This document shows positions 57,574 to 63,622 of a DNA stretch of 63,622 nucleotides, in pieces. Origin of the DNA: an uncultured Oscillospiraceae bacterium (GTDB lineage: Bacteria > Bacillota > Clostridia > Oscillospirales > Acutalibacteraceae); the NCBI GenBank assembly GCA_900540305.1, contig UQFL01000005.1, forward strand, positions 1 to 63,622, written 5' to 3'. Each line of letters opens with the position of its first letter. Position 1 is the first letter of the stretch. The translations under genes were made by a program, and so were the position numbers. The notes beneath the pieces are model-generated. The model saw only the letters and a list, made by a program, of their open reading frames with translations. It was not told the origin of the DNA and did no database searches.

Positions 57574-58941
57574 TTATTCGTTTGAAGGTTCCGAAGCTTT
57601 ATTTTCTGTTTCGGCGCCTTTTTCGTTTTTTGGATTTTCTTTACATACAATAGCTGTTTGCACCTGATGATTTTTAACGCTGAGAACTTTTATAACAAGC
57701 CCTGCTGTTTCAACTTCAAAAGTTGTTCCGTCTTCGGGAACAGAGCCGAGAGCGTCAAAAACAAGTCCGCTGAAAGTTTCGCACTCCTCGCTTTTAAGAG
57801 AAATGCTCAGCGCTTCTTCAATATCGTCTATTGACGGATTGCCTGTAATTTTCCAGGTTTTTGAATCAAGGCTTTCGATTGCTTCGATCGGCTTTTGCTC
57901 AATATCGTCATAATCAAAGTCGCCTACAAGCTGTTCAACAAGGTCTTTCATAGTAATGATACCCGTTGTTCCGCCGTATTCGTCAAGCACAATCGCAAAC
58001 GAGTTCCTGCTTTCTTTCATATTTCTGAAAAGCACATCAAGTTTTACGCTTTCAGGTACAAAGTAAGCAGGTCTGACAGCCTTTTCCATTATCGTATTTC
58101 TGTCTTTAGAAGCAAGACGGAAATAGTCTTTGGAATTGAGTATGCCCACAACATTATCAACCGTTTCGTTGCATACGGGGTAAAGTTTATGGCGGCTTCC
58201 GTGAATTGTTTTATCCCATTCTTCAAGGCTTTCGTCAAGCCAAAGAAGAGATACTTCAGTTCTGTGAACGGCAATTTCGCCAGCTGTCAGGTCGTCAAAT
58301 TCAAAAACATTCTGAATTATTTCTTTTTCTGTTTTATCTATTGTGCCGTTTTCAGTTCCTACATCAACCATCATTCGTATATCTTCTTCGCTGACCTCAT
58401 CATCTTCAGCATTCGGGTCGATTTTAAACAGTCTTAAAACCGTGTTGGTTGAAAGAGTTAAAAATCCTACGATTGGTTTGAAAATAATTGAGATTGTGTA
58501 AATCAAACCCGAAAGAGAGAGGGCAAGACTTTCTGCCTTGCGCATAGCAACTCGCTTGGGTACAAGCTCACCAAACACAAGAGTGAAGTAAGATAAAACA
58601 AGCGTTATAAGAATTACTACAACACTGTCAATCGTTTTCTGCGGAATTGAAATGCCTGTCTTTAATATTGCCTCAACAATAGGGTCTGAAAAGTTTTCAG
58701 CAGCAAAAGCGGAACCGAGAAATCCGGCAAGTGTTATGGCAATTTGGATTGTTGCAAGAAATCTTGCGGGCTGACTTGTGAGTTTAACAAGTCTTTTTGC
58801 TTTTTTGTTTCCTTCGTTTGCCATTTTTGCCATTTTGTTGTCGTTCATGCTTACTATTGCTATTTCTGCTGCGGCAAAAACAGCGTTTAAGGCAATAAGT
58901 AATACTTGAAGCAGTAGCAGCGGCACTATTGAATTTTCCAA
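57574..58941 (-). CDS. CNNM/CBS/CorC-domain membrane protein (hemolysin C family)
   Basis: A 455-residue membrane protein: a CNNM domain with four spans (about 1-190), two CBS domains (about 215-330) and a C-terminal CorC/HlyC transporter-associated domain (about 345-425). Relatives export Mg2+ or other divalent cations, or affect salt tolerance. The older name 'hemolysin' is not supported. It starts with TTG, eight bases after GGAGG. Its C-terminal tail is acidic and disordered. Confidence 0.92.
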   Translation of the reverse strand: MENSIVPLLLLQVLLIALNAVFAAAEIAIVSMNDNKMAKMANEGNKKAKRLVKLTSQPARFLATIQIAITLAGFLGSAFAAENFSDPIVEAILKTGISIPQKTIDSVVVILITLVLSYFTLVFGELVPKRVAMRKAESLALSLSGLIYTISIIFKPIVGFLTLSTNTVLRLFKIDPNAEDDEVSEEDIRMMVDVGTENGTIDKTEKEIIQNVFEFDDLTAGEIAVHRTEVSLLWLDESLEEWDKTIHGSRHKLYPVCNETVDNVVGILNSKDYFRLASKDRNTIMEKAVRPAYFVPESVKLDVLFRNMKESRNSFAIVLDEYGGTTGIITMKDLVEQLVGDFDYDDIEQKPIEAIESLDSKTWKITGNPSIDDIEEALSISLKSEECETFSGLVFDALGSVPEDGTTFEVETAGLVIKVLSVKNHQVQTAIVCKENPKNEKGAETENKASEPSNE

Positions 58942-59423
58942 ATTTAATCCTCCGTAAATTGAATTGTTTTAATTAATAAAAAAAGATTATTAATTTATAA
59001 AATACAATATGTGAAAAGTTTTGTCAATATTATGGCATTAATTTATTTCTCAATATTAGTTTGCGCAAATAATAATAGCATAAATATTTCAAATAATAGA
59101 TATGCACCTGTCGAATTTAAAAGCTGATTTTCTTTCGTCATTATTTACAAATATTGCTTGTAATAGATTTGTAATTTTTGCGAAAACAGAGATTTTCAAA
59201 AATAAATAAATTTTGAAAAACTCCGTTATTTAGCTGTTTTTTCGCTTAAATACAATATATCTTGTTGTTTTCGGGCAAAAAATATATGTTACAAAAGTGT
59301 ATCGAATTATTAAAAGGTCTTTATTTTTACTATTCGTTCTGCTATAATATGCAATAATTAATAAAACAAATTACCAGACGAATGTCTTTTTTATAGTATT
59401 CCGGTTTCAAAGAGGGAAGAATT
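58942..59423. other. AT-rich divergent intergenic region with murA promoter
   Basis: 482 bp without genes or recognisable RNA. TATAAT at 59343-59348 with a poor -35 (TTTATT, 59320-59325, 17-bp spacer) is a plausible promoter for murA. The promoter for the divergent CBS protein cannot be placed. Confidence 0.5.
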
Positions 59424-60710
59424 TTGGAAAATTTTGTAATTAACGGCGGACATGAATTGTTCGGTGAGGTTAATATCAGCGGCGCAAAAAATGCTGCCGT
59501 TGCAATTATTCCTGCGGCAATTCTTGCTGATGATATAGTTAAAATAGAAAACATACCAAATATTTCAGATGTATCTCTTATCATAAAAATTCTCAGCCAG
59601 ATGGGTGCTCAGATTAAAATGATAAGCAAGGATTCACTTGAAATTGATACACGAACAATCAAATACCAAAGCGTTCCGTATGAATTCGCTTCTCATTTCA
59701 GAGCAAGCTATTATCTTATAGGCGCAATGCTTGGCAGATTTAAAAGGGCGGAGGTTGCTCTTCCCGGCGGCTGTGATTTCGGTGACAGACCGATAGACCA
59801 GCATATCAAAGGCTTTGAGATGCTTGGCGCTGATGTCAAAATCATCAACGGAATGGTTACAGCCAATGCCGATAAACTTGTAGGCACATCAGTATATATG
59901 GATGTGGTTTCAGTTGGCGCAACAATCAATGTAATGCTTGCCGCTGTTCTTGCAAGAGGGCTTACCGTTATTGAAAACGCCGCAAAAGAGCCGCATATAG
60001 TTGACCTTGCAAACTTCCTTAACACAATGGGTGCGGATGTCAGGGGCGCAGGTACGGATGTGATTAAAATCCGTGGTGTTGAAAAGCTTCACGGCTGCAC
60101 ATATTCAATTATTCCCGATCAGATTGAAGCGGGAACTTACATGGTTGCCGCAGCTGCTTGCGGAGGAGATGTTCTTATTAAAAACATCATCCCCAAGCAC
60201 CTCGAGTCAATCAGCGCAAAGCTTGAAGAGGCGGGCGCAGAGATTATTGAATATGACGATGCTGTTCGTGTAACACGCTTTAAGCCGCTTACAAGATGCA
60301 ATGTAAAAACAATGCCTCATCCTGGTTTCCCAACGGATATGCAGCCTCAGATGGCAGTTTTGCTTTCTGTTGCAAAGGGTACTTCTATCCTTTCAGAATC
60401 TGTTTGGGACAACAGATTTCAGTATGTTGGTCAGCTTCTCAGAATGGGCGCTAATATCCAGGTTGACGGTAAGATTGCCGTTATTGAGGGCGTTGAGAAT
60501 CTTACAGGCGTTAAGGTTAAGGCAACTGATTTAAGAGCAGGCGCCGCAATGGTTATTGCAGGCCTTATAGCTAAGGGCGAAACCACTGTTGAGAAAATTC
60601 AGTATATTGACAGAGGTTATGAAAATATCGTTGAAAAGCTTACGGAGCTTGGAGCTCAGATAAAGAGAGTTACTGTAACGGAAGCTGAAACAACGGTTAA
60701 CGCAGGTTAA
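59424..60710 (+). CDS. murA: UDP-N-acetylglucosamine 1-carboxyvinyltransferase
   Basis: A 428-residue enzyme that transfers enolpyruvate from PEP to UDP-GlcNAc, the first committed step of peptidoglycan synthesis in the cytoplasm. The active-site cysteine is Cys117 in LPGGCDFGDRP, so fosfomycin sensitivity is expected. The length is normal. It starts with TTG seven bases after GAGGG. The early core NISGAKNAAVAIIPAAIL is typical. Confidence 0.97.
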   Translation: MENFVINGGHELFGEVNISGAKNAAVAIIPAAILADDIVKIENIPNISDVSLIIKILSQMGAQIKMISKDSLEIDTRTIKYQSVPYEFASHFRASYYLIGAMLGRFKRAEVALPGGCDFGDRPIDQHIKGFEMLGADVKIINGMVTANADKLVGTSVYMDVVSVGATINVMLAAVLARGLTVIENAAKEPHIVDLANFLNTMGADVRGAGTDVIKIRGVEKLHGCTYSIIPDQIEAGTYMVAAAACGGDVLIKNIIPKHLESISAKLEEAGAEIIEYDDAVRVTRFKPLTRCNVKTMPHPGFPTDMQPQMAVLLSVAKGTSILSESVWDNRFQYVGQLLRMGANIQVDGKIAVIEGVENLTGVKVKATDLRAGAAMVIAGLIAKGETTVEKIQYIDRGYENIVEKLTELGAQIKRVTVTEAETTVNAG

Positions 60711-60723
60711 TAAAGATTTTACA

Positions 60724-60746
60724 GGGGCGAATTTTCGCCCCTTTTT
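60724..60746 (+). terminator. Terminator after murA
   Basis: GGGGCGAA pairs with TTCGCCCC and is followed by five T. It overlaps the space before the next gene, so some read-through is possible. Confidence 0.85.
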
Positions 60747-60766
60747 GAATGATTGGAAAGAGTTAT

Positions 60767-61555
60767 ATGGCAAAAGTTTGTCAGCTGTTTTCGGGCAGCA
60801 GCGGAAATTCAATATATATAGGCGCTAATGACGGCGGAGTGCTTGTTGACATAGGCGTTTCGGCAAAAAGGTGCGAAGCGGCTTTGAGGGAAAGAGGAAT
60901 TGACCCTAACAATATCAAAGCCATTTTTATAACGCACGAGCACAGAGACCATATTGCAGGTGTGCGTGTGTTTGCCGCAAGGCATAAAACGCCTGTATTT
61001 GCATCTCCCGCCACGCTTGAAGAAATGAGGTTTACGGGTATTGTAAATAATACCGTGAAATCATTTGAGATAAACGATGTTATGAATATAGGCTCAATGT
61101 ATGTAAAGCCGTTTCATAATTCGCACGATGCTGTTGACTGCGTGGGATACAGATTTTATATGTCAGAGGGAAGAAGCGTTTCCGTTTGTACTGATACGGG
61201 ATATGTTACTGATGACGCTAAAAAGACAATGGCTGGGTCTGATTTGGTTTTTCTTGAATCAAATCACGAAATCTCAATGCTTCAAAACGGTGCTTATCCG
61301 TATCATCTTAAAAAACGAATTTTGTCAGACAGAGGTCATCTTTCAAATGTTGCGGCAGATGAATTTGCCAAAGAACTTTTAAACGGCGGAACAACAAGAT
61401 TTGTTCTTGCCCACCTCAGCAGGGAAAACAATGTGCCCGAAATAGCAAGGCAGTCGGCAATATCTGCACTCTGCGAAATAGGCGCGCATGAAAATGATGA
61501 TTACAGGCTGTATGTTTCAAAACCTCAGGATGACGGGGGACTTATAATATTATGA
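60767..61555 (+). CDS. MBL-fold metallohydrolase of the YycJ/WalJ type
   Basis: A 262-residue metallo-beta-lactamase-fold protein: zinc motif THEHRDH near residue 61, a later HNSHD histidine and the DTGY aspartate. WalJ relatives are linked to cell-wall control and to DNA replication coordination, but their substrate is unsettled. The ATG at 60767 follows GGAAAGAG. An ATG six codons upstream is less well placed. It is followed by rlmH with a four-base overlap. Confidence 0.9.
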   Translation: MAKVCQLFSGSSGNSIYIGANDGGVLVDIGVSAKRCEAALRERGIDPNNIKAIFITHEHRDHIAGVRVFAARHKTPVFASPATLEEMRFTGIVNNTVKSFEINDVMNIGSMYVKPFHNSHDAVDCVGYRFYMSEGRSVSVCTDTGYVTDDAKKTMAGSDLVFLESNHEISMLQNGAYPYHLKKRILSDRGHLSNVAADEFAKELLNGGTTRFVLAHLSRENNVPEIARQSAISALCEIGAHENDDYRLYVSKPQDDGGLIIL

Positions 61556-62031
61556 TGAGCGTTCATATTGTCTGCGTGGGAAAATTAAAAGAAAAGTATC
61601 TCAAAGACGGGTGCGAAGAATACATAAAGCGTCTTTCAGCCTTTGCAAAGGTTACCGTTACGGAAGTTTCCGAGGAACGATGCGGAGATAATCCCTCTGA
61701 TTTGCAGATTAAAAATGTTATTGAAAAAGAGGGCGAGCGCATAATTTCAAAAATACCAAAAGGCGCCTGCGTTATTCCCATGTGTATTGAGGGCAGGGAA
61801 TACTCCTCTACCGATTTTTCTAATCTTATCGAAAATATAAGTATGAATAATTCTTCTATATGTTTTGTTATAGGCGGCTCTTTCGGGTTGTCTGACAGCG
61901 TTAAATCTCTCGGTAAAATTAAACTCTCATTCGGGAAAATGACTCTTCCTCACCAGCTTGCAAGGCTTGTTCTTTTGGAACAGGTTTACAGGGCGTTTTC
62001 AATATCAAATAATTCAAAATATCATAAATGA
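61552..62031 (+). CDS. rlmH: 23S rRNA (pseudouridine-1915-N3)-methyltransferase
   Basis: A 159-residue SPOUT methyltransferase that methylates pseudouridine 1915 in helix 69 of 23S rRNA. Typical features: the start VHIVCVGKLKEKYL, the knot motif FVIGGSFGLS, and the C-terminal LPHQLARLVLLEQVYRAF followed by KYHK. The length is standard. It is coupled to the MBL gene. Confidence 0.97.
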   Translation: MMSVHIVCVGKLKEKYLKDGCEEYIKRLSAFAKVTVTEVSEERCGDNPSDLQIKNVIEKEGERIISKIPKGACVIPMCIEGREYSSTDFSNLIENISMNNSSICFVIGGSFGLSDSVKSLGKIKLSFGKMTLPHQLARLVLLEQVYRAFSISNNSKYHK

Positions 62032-62048
62032 CATAATGGCAAAACAAA

Positions 62049-62082
62049 AGCGCCGAAGCAATATGCTTCAGCGCTGTTTTTT
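62049..62082. terminator. Bidirectional terminator between rlmH and the purF-like gene
   Basis: AGCGC-GAAGCA pairs with TGCTTC-GCGCT (one bulge), flanked by A-rich sequence on the left and six T on the right, between two convergent genes. Confidence 0.85.
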
Positions 62083-62095
62083 ATATGTGCTTGTT

Positions 62096-63502
62096 TTATT
62101 CTTCGCCGTTCCAGCAGTAAGTGCAAAGCTTGTCCTGGTCGATTCCAACCGCTTCAAGCATATCGTCAAGTCTGTTGTATCTGAGCGATGTGAAATGAAG
62201 CTGTTTTCCGATTTCTTCAACCATTTTTTTGTATTTTTCGCTGTCGGGGTCTGTGTATTCCTTGAGTGTTGCGTCGTCAGGGTCACATCCCTCAAGCTCT
62301 TTTATAACTCTTCTTGTGATAAGCTCCATTTCAGAGGATGAACGGGAGAAGTTCAAATATTTGCAGCCGTAAACAAGGGGCGGACATGCGGGGCGGATAT
62401 GCACCTCTTTAGCGCCGCTTGAATAAAGAAATTCTGTTGTTTCTCTAAGCTGTGTTCCTCTTACGATAGAGTCGTCAATCAAAAGCAGGCTCTTTCCCTC
62501 AATTAAATCATGAATGGGGATAAGTTTCATTTTAGCAATAAGATTTCTCTTGCTCTGATGAGTCGGCATAAATGAACGGGGCCATGTGGGAGTGTATTTA
62601 ACAAACGGGCGGGAGAAAGGTACGCCTGACTCGTTTGCATATCCGATAGCGTGGGCAATACCAGAATCGGGAACACCTGCAACAATATCTGGTTTAACAT
62701 TATCTCTTCTTGCAAGAAGTTTGCCGCAGTTGTAACGCATTTTTTCAACGCTGATGCCCTCGTAGGAAGATGACGGATAGCCGTAGTAAACCCACAGGAA
62801 TGTGCATATCTTCATATCTTTTCCGGGGGCAACAAGAGTTTTTACTCCGTCAGCAGTCATAACAACTATTTCGCCTGGGCCGAGTTCCTTGTAGTCGGTG
62901 TAGCCGAGATTGAGATAAGCAAAGCTTTCAAAGCTTGCGCAGTAACCCTCGTCTTTCTTTCCGAGAACGATAGGCGTTCTGCCCATTTTATCTCTTGCCG
63001 CATAAATACCTTTGGGAGTTAAAATCAAAATGCTGATTGAGCCGTCAATAATTTCCTGAGCATATCTTATGCCGTCAATAAAGTTGCCTTTCTGATTGAT
63101 GATTGAGGCAACAAGTTCCGTCGGGTTGATTTCTCCGTTTTGCATTTCAAAAAAGTGAATGTTTGATTTGATTATATTGCTTACTATTTCGTCCGCATTG
63201 TTAATTTTGCCAACGGTAGTAACCGCAAATGTACCGTGGTGTGAACGAACAAGAATCGGCTGAGCCTCAAAATCGGAAATACAGCCTATGCCGAGTGTGC
63301 CGTGCATTTCGTTTGATTCTTTAGTAAACTTTGTTCTGAAAGGCGCGTTTTCAATGTTGTGAATAGCCTTGTCAAAACCGTTTTTCTCATCGTAAACCGC
63401 AAGACCTGCGCGCCTTGTTCCAAGGTGTGAGTGATAGTCAACTCCGAAAAACAAGTCAAATACGCAGTCTTCTTTGGACGCTGTTGCAAAAAATCCGCCC
63501 AT
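62096..63502 (-). CDS. PurF-like amidophosphoribosyltransferase paralogue without the catalytic cysteine
   Basis: A 468-residue protein with the two domains of PurF: N-terminal glutamine amidotransferase (about 1-230) and C-terminal phosphoribosyltransferase (about 250-468) with the PRPP loop SLLLIDDSIVRGTQL. The N terminus reads MGGFFATAS. In PurF residue 2 is the N-terminal nucleophile cysteine (MCGI), here replaced by glycine. The next cysteine is residue 13 and cannot serve. Glutaminase activity is therefore not expected. The start is secure, since GGGAGG precedes it at good distance. It may use ammonia, regulate a true PurF, or do another reaction. Confidence 0.88.
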   Translation of the reverse strand: MGGFFATASKEDCVFDLFFGVDYHSHLGTRRAGLAVYDEKNGFDKAIHNIENAPFRTKFTKESNEMHGTLGIGCISDFEAQPILVRSHHGTFAVTTVGKINNADEIVSNIIKSNIHFFEMQNGEINPTELVASIINQKGNFIDGIRYAQEIIDGSISILILTPKGIYAARDKMGRTPIVLGKKDEGYCASFESFAYLNLGYTDYKELGPGEIVVMTADGVKTLVAPGKDMKICTFLWVYYGYPSSSYEGISVEKMRYNCGKLLARRDNVKPDIVAGVPDSGIAHAIGYANESGVPFSRPFVKYTPTWPRSFMPTHQSKRNLIAKMKLIPIHDLIEGKSLLLIDDSIVRGTQLRETTEFLYSSGAKEVHIRPACPPLVYGCKYLNFSRSSSEMELITRRVIKELEGCDPDDATLKEYTDPDSEKYKKMVEEIGKQLHFTSLRYNRLDDMLEAVGIDQDKLCTYCWNGEE

Positions 63503-63576
63503 ATAAAATCCTCCCTTTGCATATAAAAATATCTGCTGTGAATAAACAAGCTAAAATTTATCCGCAAATATTATAG

Positions 63577-63622
63577 CTGTCTCTTATACACATCTCCGAG
63601 CCCACGAGACCGAGGCTGATCT
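63577..63622 (+). other. Illumina Nextera adapter and index (not genomic)
   Basis: CTGTCTCTTATACACATCT starts at 63577, is the transposon end used in Nextera libraries, and is followed by the read-2 adapter CCGAGCCCACGAGAC (63596-63610), the eight-base index CGAGGCTG and ATCT, the beginning of the P7 tail. These 46 bases should be trimmed. Confidence 0.98.

Noticed and set aside
1..63622. tRNA, rRNA genes and CRISPR arrays
   Set aside because: I looked through the intergenic regions and saw no cloverleaf with conserved TTC arm, no rRNA stretch and no regularly spaced direct repeats.

Overview
The window reads as chromosomal DNA of a Firmicute of class Clostridia, probably an uncultured gut member of the Oscillospirales/Ruminococcaceae. 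That placement is an inference from low-GC coding, AGGAGG ribosome sites, TTG/GTG starts, GPH sugar transport, superoxide reductase and the abundance of TnpX-type serine recombinases. It is probably a whole assembled contig. The left end starts inside a mobile element, and the last 46 bases are Illumina Nextera adapter plus index rather than genomic DNA.

Layout. 1-~2,480: right-hand end of a transposon with TnpW and a large serine recombinase. 2.5-11.4 kb: a glycoside-use operon (GntR/LacI-type repressor, GH38 alpha-mannosidase, GPH transporter, phosphoesterase, GH2 glycosidase) with two identical 16-bp palindromic operators. 11.5-16.4 kb: two two-component systems and a PepSY protein. 16.6-25.3 kb: a giant repeat-built surface protein, split by a single-base frameshift, with a membrane-anchored partner. 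25.4-30.9 kb: a DUF5107/TPR protein, a small anchored secreted protein, YccF and superoxide reductase. 30.9-38.9 kb: a molybdenum island. It holds a three-subunit Mo-hydroxylase on the minus strand and, divergently, a Fec/BtuCD-type ABC importer, a ModE-type DNA-binding protein and a P-loop/MocA fusion. The importer is therefore probably for molybdate or tungstate.

39.17-57.55 kb: an IS200-type insertion sequence whose tnpA is interrupted by a 17.7-kb integrative mobilizable element (about 39,355-57,014). The element carries its own serine recombinase, a MobP-type relaxase with MobC and a candidate oriT, ParB, ParM and ParR, a sigma-like regulator, TnpV and a double-HTH protein. Its cargo is the most interesting part of the window. 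A tyrosine recombinase lies next to a 277-bp segment bounded by perfect 25-bp inverted repeats. The segment contains a good promoter that points away from a five-gene operon in this assembly (predicted OFF). The operon encodes an SPFH scaffold protein, a five-span membrane protein with a C-terminal DUF6273 domain, an HNH nuclease, and two single-span membrane proteins with zinc ribbon and TIR domains inside and sensor-like domains outside. I read it as a phase-variable, receptor-like TIR system, possibly anti-phage. Separately, excision of the element would join the serine recombinase reading frame, in frame, to the HTH protein at the opposite end.

57.6-63.5 kb: conserved chromosomal genes: a CNNM/CBS membrane protein, MurA, a WalJ-like metallohydrolase, RlmH, and a PurF-like protein lacking the N-terminal catalytic cysteine.
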